A stretch of DNA of 45,751 nucleotides from the NCBI GenBank assembly GCA_026391295.1, contig JAPLDS010000024.1, forward strand, positions 1 to 45,751, read 5' to 3'. Positions 1 to 8,306 of the stretch are shown in pieces. Each line of letters starts with the position of its first letter. Position 1 is the first letter of the stretch. The notes under the pieces are model-generated. The model saw only the letters and a program-made list of their open reading frames with translations, had not been told where the DNA came from and did no database searches. Source of the stretch: Bacteroidia bacterium (GTDB lineage Bacteria; Bacteroidota; Bacteroidia; Bacteroidales; Prolixibacteraceae). The position numbers and the translations under genes were made by a program.

Positions 1-216
1 AAAAAGATTGAAGATTTAATTGAGCGTGAGATCATCAAAACACCCTTGCCTCCAGAATTTCAAGAAGGACCGATCTATAATCCAAGCAGTGGAAAACACT
101 TTGGCAAAAGACCACCTGCAAGATCAAACGATCATCCAAGAACTGGCATACTAACCAAAAAGAAGATCTTTAGACATCGCGACAGAGGTACACACCAAGG
201 TCATCAAACAGAATAG
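1..216 (+). CDS. DEAD-box RNA helicase, C-terminal end only (partial)
   Basis: The frame is open from the first base of the window and stops at 214-216, giving 71 residues of a longer protein. The visible part begins KKIEDLIERE and continues into IIKTPLPPEFQEGP, which resembles the segment just after the second helicase domain of RhlE-type DEAD-box proteins, where an 'IE..IG.EI....LP' stretch ends the core. The rest is a basic, low-complexity tail rich in Lys, Arg, His and Gly, as these helicases often carry for RNA binding. The stop is only 21 bases from the stop of murI on the other strand, so the two genes converge. The helicase assignment rests on a short segment and is an inference; no catalytic motif is inside the window. 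Confidence 0.6.
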   Translation, partial: KKIEDLIEREIIKTPLPPEFQEGPIYNPSSGKHFGKRPPARSNDHPRTGILTKKKIFRHRDRGTHQGHQTE

Positions 217-237
217 GACTGACTTGACAAGTTGATT

Positions 238-1068
238 TTAAAGTTGAATCTTTTCAGCTTTAACTTGGCGACCAAGAAAAAGAGTTGCCCTTGGCTCAAA
301 GTTCTGAACAGACTCTGTAGTTAAGAGTTTTAACGAACCCTTCTTCGAACAATTCAACTCCATCTCAGGATGTCGACGAAGGTAATCATGAAGACTTGAC
401 GCTACAATTGGTCCTTGTTCAAGCAGCTGAACATGAGGGGGAAGGAATTTCTGAATACTTGGAATAAGCAATGGATAATGGGTACAGCCAAGGATTACTG
501 TATCGATATCAGGATCCTTTTTGAATAGATTCTGAATATTTTTTGAAACAAAATAATCGGCTGCGACACTCTCCAACTCATCATTTTCGACCAATGGAAC
601 CCACATTGGACAGGCCTCTTGCGTAACCAAAATCTCATTGTTGGAAACTTTAGCAATCTCCATCGGATAAGAGCCAGATAGGATAGTCCCAGTGGTACCC
701 AACACCCCAACATGACCATTGGTGGTATACTGTGGTATTTTCTCTACACTTGGCCGAATAACCCCTAAAACACGCTTTGACGGAGCAATCAAAGGCAAAT
801 CATTTTGTTGAATAGTCCTTAAGGCTTTAGCAGAAGCGGTATTGCAAGCAACAATAACCAATTCACAACCCTGGGAAAAAAGATAGGTAATTGCCTGAAG
901 AGTATATTCATAAACGACATCGAAAGATCGAGAGCCATAAGGAGCCCTTGCATTGTCGCCAAGATAGATATAATCATAATCTGGCAACTCCGCCATAATA
1001 GACTTCAAAATGGTCAGGCCACCATAGCCAGAATCAAAGACACCAATCGGTTTATAATCTTGCGGCAC
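238..1068 (-). CDS. murI: Glutamate racemase
   Basis: A 276-residue cytoplasmic enzyme that interconverts L- and D-glutamate to supply D-Glu for peptidoglycan stem peptides. The N-terminus GVFDSGYGGLTILK is the family signature with Asp12 and Ser13. The two catalytic cysteines are Cys75 in VACNTASA and Cys195 in GCTHYPLL, so the active site is complete. Length is normal. The start is GTG at 1066-1068; there is no ATG in frame close upstream and the family signature begins eight residues in. It lies downstream of the ompH pair, but a strong hairpin and U-tract (1161-1194) separate them and a promoter-like sequence sits at 1091-1120, so murI is probably transcribed on its own. Assignment is secure. 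Confidence 0.97.
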   Translation of the reverse strand: MPQDYKPIGVFDSGYGGLTILKSIMAELPDYDYIYLGDNARAPYGSRSFDVVYEYTLQAITYLFSQGCELVIVACNTASAKALRTIQQNDLPLIAPSKRVLGVIRPSVEKIPQYTTNGHVGVLGTTGTILSGSYPMEIAKVSNNEILVTQEACPMWVPLVENDELESVAADYFVSKNIQNLFKKDPDIDTVILGCTHYPLLIPSIQKFLPPHVQLLEQGPIVASSLHDYLRRHPEMELNCSKKGSLKLLTTESVQNFEPRATLFLGRQVKAEKIQL

Positions 1069-1090
1069 TAGTTTAAATTTAATATTGACC

Positions 1091-1120
1091 TAAAAGTACA
1101 AAAACTATCTCAAATGCAAA
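1091..1120 (-). promoter_or_regulatory. Predicted promoter for murI (Bacteroidota type)
   Basis: Read on the minus strand, TTTG (1117-1120) is followed after 18 bases by TACTTTTA (1091-1098), one mismatch from the Bacteroidota -7 consensus TAnnTTTG, about 22 bases before the GTG start. Its position directly after the ompH terminator fits an independent murI transcript. Prediction from motif only. Confidence 0.45.
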
Positions 1121-1160
1121 TTTAAATTTCGAGTGATGCAAAAGAGAGATCTAATTAGAC

Positions 1161-1194
1161 AAAAAAAATAGGGCACCTAGTAAGGTGCCCTATT
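1161..1194 (-). terminator. Rho-independent terminator after the ompH pair
   Basis: A perfect 11-bp stem (1167-1177 with 1184-1194; core GGGCACC/GGTGCCC) with a six-base loop is followed on the minus strand by a run of eight T (1161-1168 is all A on the plus strand). It lies just after the ompH stop at 1218 and should end the bamA-ompH-ompH transcript before murI. Confidence 0.9.
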
Positions 1195-1217
1195 CATATC
1201 TTATACTGGTTGAGTAA

Positions 1218-1736
1218 TTATTTTTTAGTAATTCCCAATTTAGCTTTTACCAATGGAGTTAAGTCAATTGATTGCTCAGAATGAAACAACACTTGATTCG
1301 CTTCAAAAACATAAATTAAACCTTGTTCTTTTGCAACATCTGTAATTGCTTTACGTGCTTTTTCAACAACTGGTTGAAATTGTTTGGCTTCTTCTTTCTG
1401 AAGACTCTCTTGAGCTGTTTGTTGGAAAGTCTGGATCCGTTCTTGGATACTTTGAACTTCATCTTGTTTCGCTTTTACAACTGCTTCATTCGCATCTTTT
1501 GCTTGAGCTAAAGCAACATATTCTTTACCTTTCTCGCTATATTCTTTTTGCATTGCTTGTAATCTAGACTCTAAATCAGCTTGTGTTTTTTCCAAGGCAG
1601 TTTTAGCAGCATCACGCTCAGGCATTGCGGCTAGCAATTGTTGAAAATCAATATGGCCAAATTTCAAAGTCTGTGCAGATAAATTTCCCGCAAAAACTGC
1701 AGCGCAAATAACTATTACTTTAATAAAATTTTTCAT
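1218..1736 (-). CDS. OmpH/Skp-family periplasmic chaperone (downstream copy)
   Basis: A 172-residue exported protein. Residues 1-21 form a signal peptide (basic start, hydrophobic core, ...NLSAQ cleavage region). The mature part opens with KFGHIDFQQLLAAMPE, typical of the OmpH/Skp family, and then has a long charged, Gln/Lys/Glu-rich stretch (about residues 45-125) predicted to be the coiled-coil tentacles that hold unfolded outer-membrane proteins in Skp. The C-terminal end (TDVAKEQGLIYVFEANQVLF) returns to the small beta body. It is the second of two ompH genes behind bamA, with 41 bases between them, so it should serve outer-membrane protein delivery to BamA. The chaperone role is from the family; the copy-specific role is unknown. 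Confidence 0.9.
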   Translation of the reverse strand: MKNFIKVIVICAAVFAGNLSAQTLKFGHIDFQQLLAAMPERDAAKTALEKTQADLESRLQAMQKEYSEKGKEYVALAQAKDANEAVVKAKQDEVQSIQERIQTFQQTAQESLQKEEAKQFQPVVEKARKAITDVAKEQGLIYVFEANQVLFHSEQSIDLTPLVKAKLGITKK

Positions 1737-1777
1737 GTTTGTTTTTTGATTTAAAATTTGTTGGCAAATATAGACTA

Positions 1778-2287
1778 TTAATTTTTATATCCAAGTTTTT
1801 GCAGGATCTGATCACTTAAATCATACTTAGCATTTGAGTAAACCATTGAAAGACTACCTGACTTATCGAAGACCATTGCGTAACCTCCTTGTTCAGAAAT
1901 TTCTTGAATGACTTTAAAAACATCGTCTTGAATTGGCTTAATTAAAGTCTGTCGCTTCTGGAACAACTCCCCTTCAGCACCAAAATATTGACGTTGTAAT
2001 TTCTTATATTCCTTCTCTTTCGTAATGATTATATCTTCACGTTTTCGCTTCATATCATCGGAAAGCAAGACAGCCTCAGCCTGAAAATCTTTATACATCT
2101 TATCAAGCTCACCATGGATGGTTTCAAGTTCCTTTTGATATTGAACGGAGAACTTATCCAATTGATCTTGGGCAGCTTTAAACGAAGGGATATTGCTCAG
2201 AATATATTGTGTATCAACAAAAGCATATTTCTGTGCAAAACCAGCAAAAGCACTACTAAACAATAAAACAAGTAGTATTTTTTTCAT
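1778..2287 (-). CDS. OmpH/Skp-family periplasmic chaperone (upstream copy)
   Basis: I place the start at the ATG at 2285-2287, giving 169 residues that begin MKKILLVLLFSSAFAGFAQ, a clean signal peptide. The frame is open a further 21 codons to 2350, but that extension would put a non-export-like sequence before the signal peptide. The mature start YAFVDTQYILSNIPSF matches the OmpH family, and the central part (about residues 40-120, rich in Lys, Glu, Gln and Asp) is the likely coiled coil. It lies directly downstream of bamA and upstream of the second ompH copy. The two copies are clearly divergent paralogues rather than a recent duplication, since little identity is visible outside the family pattern. 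Confidence 0.9.
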   Translation of the reverse strand: MKKILLVLLFSSAFAGFAQKYAFVDTQYILSNIPSFKAAQDQLDKFSVQYQKELETIHGELDKMYKDFQAEAVLLSDDMKRKREDIIITKEKEYKKLQRQYFGAEGELFQKRQTLIKPIQDDVFKVIQEISEQGGYAMVFDKSGSLSMVYSNAKYDLSDQILQKLGYKN

Positions 2288-2358
2288 TTTACTTAAAATT
2301 AGCGAATTAAAATCTATCAAATATAACTCAAATACTTTTACAATAATCAAGCCAATAT

Positions 2359-4968
2359 TTAGAATTGTTGACCCATAATAAAGTGGAACTGACTACCCCC
2401 GGTCCCTTTCGTATATCCATCATCAAATCCATAACCCCAATCAAAGCCCATCAAACCAAACATAGGTAAGAATATTCGAATTCCCAGTCCAGCAGAACGT
2501 TTAATACTAAATGGATTGTAGTTTGCAAAATCAAACCAAGAATTACCGGCTTCAAAGAAACTTAAGCCATAGATGGTAGCCGATTGGCTTAAGGTTATCG
2601 GATAACGCAATTCCATAGTTAATTTCTCATATATATTTCCTCCGTTTGCTGGTGTTACGGAGTTGTTAGCGTAACCTCTTAAACCAATAATATCGCTACC
2701 ATACATACTATATCCAGACATACCATCACCCCCAACTCGGAAGCTTTCAAATGGAGATCGAAGGTTTTTATTGTAATATCCCAAGAAACCAGTCTCATAC
2801 TTAGAACGCAGTACCAACTTGCTATTTACGCTAAGTGGAGTAAATACATCACCTTTAAACACCCATTTATGAAACTCAATTAAATTATAACGCTCCTCAG
2901 AAGTTAGCATTGGGCTAGCGTAGTCTTTATTCGAGAATAACGAATAAGGAGGGGTAAATTGAAGCATAAAAGAGAAGTTAGAACCTCTTTTGGTATACAA
3001 TGGATTATCTGTTGAATTACGTCCAAAAACGGTCTTAAAGCTAAAGTTATGAGAAGTACCATTCTTAAAAAAGAAATACTGCCAATTATCCAGCACATAA
3101 AGTTGATAAGACAATTCGTGGTACATAGTAAAAAAGTCATCCGGAAATTTCAGACGATATCCTAAACCAACAGAGCCACCAATAACTCCCATTTTCTGGG
3201 TGATCACATAGTTGTAAGGATTATAATATCCCCCTCCGTAACCTCCACCACCATAGCCACCGCCATAGCCGCCACCATAGCCGCCACCGCCATAACCACT
3301 TCCATATCCACTTCCATAACCAGAATAGTTACCGGCATAATTATAAGACTGATTACCGCTGGTTTGTTTTGAATAATATAGTGAGAACGTAAACGAGTTT
3401 GGTTTTTTTCCTCCAAGCCAAGGTTCGGTAAACGATAAACTATACGATTGGTAATAACTACCATTTGTTTGCGCTCTTAATGAAACGGCCTGTCCGTCTC
3501 CTGTAGGCAATGGTTTCCAGGCCTTTTTATTTGGAATATTTCGGATAGAAAAATTTGAGAATTTTAATCCAACAGTCCCTACGAACATTCCGGCACCCCA
3601 ACCTCCTGATAATTCAATCTGGTCATTTGCACGCTCCTCCAGTTCGTAATTAATATCTACAGTGCCATCCTCCGGATGAGGAAGCACATCAGGTTTGATT
3701 GTTTCAGGATTGAAGTGACCCATCTGAGAAAGTTCCCTCACAGATCGGATAATGTTTTCTTTACTAAACAATTGTCCTGGACGAGTAAACAATTCACGAC
3801 GAGCCACATGCTCATTGGTTTTCGTGTTTCCACGGATACCAACTTTATCAATGGTAGCTTGAGTTCCCTCAACCATACGCATTTCAAAATCAATTGAGTC
3901 ATTTTGAACATTCACCTCAACTGGAGTCAGGTTAAAGAATAAGTAACCAGTATTTAGATACTCATTTGATACCGCATCATCATCTTCAGTTAAACGTTTA
4001 TCTAGAAGTTTCTGATCAAAAATATCACCCTTTTTAATTCCCAAAACACGATTTAATTGAGGATCGCCAAGAACCGTATTTCCTACCCAACGAATATTCC
4101 TAAAGTAGTATCTCCGACCTTCATCAATCCAATATTTAAGGCTTACTTTGTTATTGGCAGTATCCTTGGTGATTGAATCAGCTATGATCATAGCATCACG
4201 GTAACCCTTTTCGTTATATTTCTTTATTAAGTTGATTTTATCTTCCTCAAACTTATCTTCAAGGAACTTTTTAGAAGAGAAGAAATTTCGCAGTTTTTTT
4301 GCCTTAGTCTTCTTCATAGATGCCTCCAAGACTTTAGTGCTAAGAGATTTAACACCAACAAATTGAATAGTGCTAATCTTAACTTTTTCCTTCTTATTCA
4401 CTTTAATATCTAAAACAACCTGATTCTCTTTTGCCGGATCATCACGTTGCAAAACTTCGACCTCTGTATTATAAAATCCCTTCCCTTGAAACAAAGCTAA
4501 TATTTGACGTTTAGCTGTATTGATTAGGTTATCAGTTACTTGACCTCCAATAAGAAGCATCACTTTTTTCTCGATATCTTCTCGCTCACTTTTAGAAACT
4601 CCAGTGTAATTCTTCTTAGATAAACGCGGTCGTTCTTGTAAATAAATATTCAACCAAATCTTAGACCCCACAATTTTTGTTGCAGTAATCTTTACATCTG
4701 AGAATAGTCCTTGACGCCAATATTTTCGCAGTGCAGAGGTTATTTGGTCGCCTGGAATGGTTAATTCTTCACCAACGGCAAACCCCGAAAGATTTTTTAG
4801 TACTTCGGTATCTAAGAAACGTATTCCGCTAATTTCAATACCGCCCAATGTATACTTCTTGGCAGAATCGTAATTAATCGAAAAGTTGGTACTGTCAGCC
4901 ACCGTTTGTGCCATAAGACTATAGCTACCTAACACGAACAGGGAAAAAATTATAATTTTTTTGTACAT
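2359..4968 (-). CDS. bamA: Outer-membrane protein assembly factor BamA
   Basis: An 869-residue Omp85 protein that inserts beta-barrel proteins into the outer membrane. Residues 1-21 are a signal peptide (…SLMAQ). About residues 40-440 hold the POTRA repeats (for example ISGIRFLDTEVLKNLSGFAVG, VGVKSLSTKVLEASM and VGIRGNTKTNEHVARRELF). From about residue 455 the 16-strand barrel begins (QIELSGGWGAGMFVGTVGLK), with the conserved VRGY-type segment seen here as IGLRGYANNSV, and it ends HFIMGQQF with the terminal aromatic needed for barrel recognition. A Gly/Tyr-rich stretch at about residues 547-583 is an unusual insert, reported as a finding. The gene starts two bases after the uppS stop, so the two are coupled, and two ompH chaperone genes follow. 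Assignment is secure. Confidence 0.97.
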   Translation of the reverse strand: MYKKIIIFSLFVLGSYSLMAQTVADSTNFSINYDSAKKYTLGGIEISGIRFLDTEVLKNLSGFAVGEELTIPGDQITSALRKYWRQGLFSDVKITATKIVGSKIWLNIYLQERPRLSKKNYTGVSKSEREDIEKKVMLLIGGQVTDNLINTAKRQILALFQGKGFYNTEVEVLQRDDPAKENQVVLDIKVNKKEKVKISTIQFVGVKSLSTKVLEASMKKTKAKKLRNFFSSKKFLEDKFEEDKINLIKKYNEKGYRDAMIIADSITKDTANNKVSLKYWIDEGRRYYFRNIRWVGNTVLGDPQLNRVLGIKKGDIFDQKLLDKRLTEDDDAVSNEYLNTGYLFFNLTPVEVNVQNDSIDFEMRMVEGTQATIDKVGIRGNTKTNEHVARRELFTRPGQLFSKENIIRSVRELSQMGHFNPETIKPDVLPHPEDGTVDINYELEERANDQIELSGGWGAGMFVGTVGLKFSNFSIRNIPNKKAWKPLPTGDGQAVSLRAQTNGSYYQSYSLSFTEPWLGGKKPNSFTFSLYYSKQTSGNQSYNYAGNYSGYGSGYGSGYGGGGYGGGYGGGYGGGGYGGGYYNPYNYVITQKMGVIGGSVGLGYRLKFPDDFFTMYHELSYQLYVLDNWQYFFFKNGTSHNFSFKTVFGRNSTDNPLYTKRGSNFSFMLQFTPPYSLFSNKDYASPMLTSEERYNLIEFHKWVFKGDVFTPLSVNSKLVLRSKYETGFLGYYNKNLRSPFESFRVGGDGMSGYSMYGSDIIGLRGYANNSVTPANGGNIYEKLTMELRYPITLSQSATIYGLSFFEAGNSWFDFANYNPFSIKRSAGLGIRIFLPMFGLMGFDWGYGFDDGYTKGTGGSQFHFIMGQQF
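3222..3330 (-). repeat. In-gene minisatellite encoding Gly/Tyr repeats in bamA
   Basis: Within bamA the coding strand carries short tandem units of GGC/GGT and TAT codons. They encode GYGSGYGSGYGGGG followed by several GYGGG-type units (about residues 547-583). The units are 9-15 bases long with synonymous differences between copies, so the tract is old enough to have diverged but could still change length by slippage or recombination in multiples of three. Confidence 0.85.
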
Positions 4969-4970
4969 TT

Positions 4971-5711
4971 TTAGCTTCTGATTTGTTCACTTGTCTTTCC
5001 AAATCTTCTCTCTCTATTTTGGAAATCGACGATGGCTTCAAACAAATTCTCTTTACGAAAATCTGGCCATAATATATTAGAAAAATAAAATTCACTATAA
5101 GCGAGCTGCCAAAGTAAAAAATTACTAATTCGAAATTCTCCACTCGTTCTGATTAGCAATTCCGGATCAGGTATTCCAGAGGTAGATAAACAATTTGAAA
5201 AAAACTTTTCATCCACATCCGCAACTTCTATTCCCCCAATCTTAACCTCTAGGCTAATCTTTTTAACTGCTTCAAGAATATCCCATCTACCGGAATAGCT
5301 CAATCCTAGGATTAATTTTAACCCTGTATTTTTTGATGTGCTTTGAATGGCTTCAGTTAATTTACTTTCTACCTCAGTTGGAAAACAACAAAGATTACCA
5401 ATCACTAACATCTTTACATTCTTTTCATTCAAGTTATCGATCTCCTGAACAACTGCATCAACCAAAAGAGCCATAAGGGCATTAACTTCTTCCTTAGGTC
5501 TATCCCAGTTTTCAGTAGAAAATGCATACAACGTAAGGTATTCTACCCCTAATTCACCGGCGCCTTCAACAATTGAACGAACAGATTCCACCCCTTGACG
5601 GTGACCAAAAATACGTTCATTGCCATGCTTTTGAGCCCACCGACCATTCCCGTCCATGATGACAGCAACATGTCGGGGTATGCCAATCTTGTTTACTAAG
5701 TCAATAGTCAT
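4971..5711 (-). CDS. uppS: Isoprenyl (undecaprenyl) diphosphate synthase
   Basis: A 246-residue cis-prenyltransferase that condenses isopentenyl diphosphate units onto farnesyl diphosphate to make the C55 lipid carrier for peptidoglycan and surface polysaccharide. The signature HVAVIMDGNGRWAQ carries catalytic Asp20, and the distal motif PELLIRTSGEFRISNFLLWQ (about residues 186-205) holds the Arg and Ser residues that bind the diphosphate of the homoallylic substrate; the usual 'RTSGE.R.SNFL.WQ' pattern is intact. Length is normal. It is 37 bases downstream of the DUF6089 gene and two bases before bamA, so it is in the same operon. The exact chain length made cannot be read from sequence. Confidence 0.95.
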   Translation of the reverse strand: MTIDLVNKIGIPRHVAVIMDGNGRWAQKHGNERIFGHRQGVESVRSIVEGAGELGVEYLTLYAFSTENWDRPKEEVNALMALLVDAVVQEIDNLNEKNVKMLVIGNLCCFPTEVESKLTEAIQSTSKNTGLKLILGLSYSGRWDILEAVKKISLEVKIGGIEVADVDEKFFSNCLSTSGIPDPELLIRTSGEFRISNFLLWQLAYSEFYFSNILWPDFRKENLFEAIVDFQNRERRFGKTSEQIRS

Positions 5712-5748
5712 TCTATTTTTTTCTGCGTGTCATAAACATGACAACTAG

Positions 5749-6543
5749 CTACTTCGGCGGCAAGTATGTATGTGAAGGTCCAGTGCCAGAAAGTATTGGA
5801 TTCTGGTATCTTTTAGGATCTTTTAGATTATCTATATTATCTGAGAATGTTTTTCGAACCATAAATTCGACCATTCCACCCACTCGTTTCGTTAAATTAA
5901 ATTTTATTCCTGCCCCAACAGGAATAGTCGCTGTTAAAACATCTAAACTATTTGTCTTTTTGCCTTTGTCATCGACATAAGGAGAATAAAGACTAAGAAG
6001 GGGACCTCCAGGAGCTGCAGGAAATGTAGGATCATAATCTAAAATAAACGAGTTACTTAAGGGAGCTCTAGAATATAGAACCCCTAAACCTAGCGACATA
6101 AATGGTGTAAACCATTCTTTCTTCATACTTCCAATCTTATAGTTTCGGAAATTAAATTCAAATACGCCTTCAACGGTTTGAACAGTACGACTAAATTTAT
6201 ACGCAAAATTCGGATCCGCTTGATAAGTAGGTGGCGCAGTCGTTGGAATAAACGTTGGAAGATTGATCAAACTATTTGAAAACAAACCTTCAGCTTGAAT
6301 AGTACCAGTAAGAATCTGTCCTCGAAGGGCTAGACGTTTATTGAAATTCAAGCGGCCAAAAACTCCATAAAGCAACGTAGCTGATTTGGTATAATCTACC
6401 TTTTCCATATCACCCCAATAAGCGGTTACAGCAACCTCTGCTCCAATATCTGCCGTACGCTGTGCATAAACACAACCACTTGAAAATATAAGCATTACAA
6501 TCACTATAAACTTTCTCATCTTCAAATTATGCAATGATTTCAT
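5749..6543 (-). CDS. DUF6089-family outer-membrane beta-barrel protein
   Basis: A 264-residue protein with a signal peptide and a mature start (RTADIGAEVAVTAYWGDM) typical of the DUF6089 family found immediately upstream of uppS and bamA in many Bacteroidota. Alternating hydrophobic and aromatic residues, and segments such as RLALRGQILTGTIQAEG and GVFEFNFRNYKIG, suggest a small membrane barrel. Its function is not known; the constant company of bamA suggests a role in, or dependence on, outer-membrane biogenesis. The first ATG (6541-6543) gives a long n-region; a second ATG at 6517-6519 (MRKFIVIVMLIFSSGCVYAQ) would give a more standard signal peptide and may be the real start. The family call is from recall of the N-terminal pattern and the gene order. 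Confidence 0.82.
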   Translation of the reverse strand: MKSLHNLKMRKFIVIVMLIFSSGCVYAQRTADIGAEVAVTAYWGDMEKVDYTKSATLLYGVFGRLNFNKRLALRGQILTGTIQAEGLFSNSLINLPTFIPTTAPPTYQADPNFAYKFSRTVQTVEGVFEFNFRNYKIGSMKKEWFTPFMSLGLGVLYSRAPLSNSFILDYDPTFPAAPGGPLLSLYSPYVDDKGKKTNSLDVLTATIPVGAGIKFNLTKRVGGMVEFMVRKTFSDNIDNLKDPKRYQNPILSGTGPSHTYLPPK

Positions 6544-6589
6544 TTAGAAACAAGAATATGTAAAGCTATTCTGTTTTTACTAAAGCATA

Positions 6590-6597
6590 CAAAAGTA
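6590..6597 (-). promoter_or_regulatory. Predicted -7 element for the DUF6089-uppS-bamA-ompH operon
   Basis: TACTTTTG on the minus strand matches TAnnTTTG exactly, 46 bases before the first DUF6089 ATG, in the 136-base gap after nadK. No clear -33 TTTG at the right distance is visible. It would allow the envelope operon to be transcribed separately from nadK. Confidence 0.4.
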
Positions 6598-6679
6598 ATA
6601 GATTAACCCAAATTTCCCTTTTTTACAACAAAAATTAACGTATAATAATTCGTTTTAATGCTTTATGGAACTCGGAGTT

Positions 6680-7558
6680 TTAATTTCGCTTATCAATTCC
6701 CCACATTAACTTATTTCTCAGGGTACTATAAAACGACTGATTATCAAACTGTAGCACATTAATGGAAAAATCAGCCTTTTTGAGCCGCATCACAATATCA
6801 GACCCAAATGCATCAGAACGAGAATCCAACGAAGCTAAATATCGCTCTCCACGACCTTCAATCATCAACTTAATCTCTTCACTATCAGGAACTACTACTG
6901 GCCGAATAGCCAAATTATGAGGTGCAATGGGGGCAATAATAAAGTTTGCAGCTGTTGGAGTAATAATTGGACCACCTACGCTCAATGAATAGGCTGTTGA
7001 TCCAGTTGGAGTTGAAATGATGAGCCCATCTGCCCAATAAGAGTTCAAATAATCTCCGCCTACCTCAACATGAACAGTAATCATTTGCGAAGTATCTTGT
7101 TTATGAACCGTAAACTCATTTAAGGCATAAGGGAAATCAGCAAATAAACCGAGGTCGTTTTCGAGTTTAATTAGTGAGCGAGGTTGTAAATAATATTGAC
7201 CTGCAAAGAAACGTTCTAGAGCACTCTCTAATTCAGCCTGAGCGACATCAGCCAAAAAGCCTAATCGTCCACTATTGATCCCAACCATGGGAATTCCAGA
7301 GTCACGCACCAATGATATAGCCTCGAGAAAGGCTCCATCACCGCCGATACTAAAGAAAAAATCAATATTTTTCAAATCCTTATGACTTGAAAAATCGGAC
7401 ATGTGAACAGGCTTAAAATCCAACTCACGCTCCATATAGGCTAAAAATGGACGATAAATTACTACCTCAACCTTACGTTGACTAAGTATTTCAAATAACC
7501 GCTTTAAACTCTCATAAAAAACCGGCTTGATATTTCGACCAAAAACTGCAATTCTCAT
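6680..7558 (-). CDS. nadK: NAD kinase
   Basis: A 292-residue cytoplasmic enzyme that phosphorylates NAD to NADP. The two family motifs are present: IGGDGAFLEA with catalytic Asp74, and the glycine-rich GLIISTPTGSTAYSLSVGGPII segment, shown here in part as PTGSTAYSLSVGG (about residues 184-196). The N-terminus MRIAVFGRNIKPVF and the length are normal for Bacteroidota enzymes. It begins six bases after the stop of the CBS-domain gene, so the two are co-transcribed, and it precedes the DUF6089-uppS-bamA block by 136 bases. This nadK-CBS pairing is a recurring order in the phylum. Confidence 0.96.
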   Translation of the reverse strand: MRIAVFGRNIKPVFYESLKRLFEILSQRKVEVVIYRPFLAYMERELDFKPVHMSDFSSHKDLKNIDFFFSIGGDGAFLEAISLVRDSGIPMVGINSGRLGFLADVAQAELESALERFFAGQYYLQPRSLIKLENDLGLFADFPYALNEFTVHKQDTSQMITVHVEVGGDYLNSYWADGLIISTPTGSTAYSLSVGGPIITPTAANFIIAPIAPHNLAIRPVVVPDSEEIKLMIEGRGERYLASLDSRSDAFGSDIVMRLKKADFSINVLQFDNQSFYSTLRNKLMWGIDKRN

Positions 7559-7564
7559 TGAATA

Positions 7565-8236
7565 TTAAGTATTTATATAACGCATCAAAAGATCATATCG
7601 ATCATCAAAAAATGATTTATTCTCTGACTGATCTTGATAGGTTGCTTTAATCAAATAATCGTATCGCGTAAAGGTCTGAATAATTCCTGAAAGGTCAACA
7701 GCACTAACTTTTATGGTAACTTCCATTTTCTTTGATGCTCCTGGTTTTTTAGAGATATAAAGACTAAGAATTCGTGCATCGTTCCCCTCGATAATTTGAG
7801 AAATTTGCGAAAGCGAATAATCCGAATCTAACAATTCTAAGACTATAATACCCCCTGGTTCACTTGACGAAAATAATTCAGACAGTTTAAGTGCTAAAAC
7901 TTCACGTGTAATTGAACCGATATAGGTATTATCAAAATCTAAAACAGGCACGATAGAAACCTCAAAATTAAGAGCTATGCTAGCCACTTCAAAAATATGC
8001 TGATTCCCATACACATAAGGCTGAAGTGCTATTGGACTTATAATTTTATCAATCTTATTCTCAAAATTTTCAGCATCATAAATAGCCTTCTCAGAGATCA
8101 CTCCAACAAAAAGCTTATCCACAACCACTGGAAGATGAGAAATTCGAAATATCTCCATTAGCGCAAGCACTTTTGAACCAAACTCATCTGGAGTTACAAT
8201 TGGAATGGATTCCGATATGAGATTTTTAGCAATCAA
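7565..8236 (-). CDS. CBS-domain protein of unknown role
   Basis: A protein with two CBS motifs (an ISESIPIVTPDEFGSKVLALM...HLPVV half and a VYGNQHIFEVASIALNF...IVPVLDFDNTYIGSITREVL half) followed by an ACT-like tail of about 70 residues that contains GGIIVLELLDSDYSLSQISQ. CBS pairs usually bind adenine nucleotides. The frame is open to an ATG at 8377, but that start would overlap the beginning of pdxJ on the other strand by 71 bases and adds a hydrophobic N-terminus unlike relatives. I therefore choose TTG at 8234-8236, giving 223 residues beginning (M)IAKNLISESIP, close to the usual length. The start is uncertain; other GTG/TTG codons lie between. It is coupled to nadK, so a nucleotide-sensing role is possible but unproven. 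Confidence 0.75.
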   Translation of the reverse strand: MIAKNLISESIPIVTPDEFGSKVLALMEIFRISHLPVVVDKLFVGVISEKAIYDAENFENKIDKIISPIALQPYVYGNQHIFEVASIALNFEVSIVPVLDFDNTYIGSITREVLALKLSELFSSSEPGGIIVLELLDSDYSLSQISQIIEGNDARILSLYISKKPGASKKMEVTIKVSAVDLSGIIQTFTRYDYLIKATYQDQSENKSFFDDRYDLLMRYINT

Positions 8237-8306
8237 AACTGTACAATTTTTGTCTTTAAATCGAATCAAAGTTGTAAATTGCACACTCAAATAGTGATTT
8301 AAAACA

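Noticed and set aside
3204-3464. Met/Val/Ala-rich 86-residue frame opposite the bamA reading phase
   Set aside because: It is an out-of-frame reading of the Gly/Tyr repeat tract in bamA.
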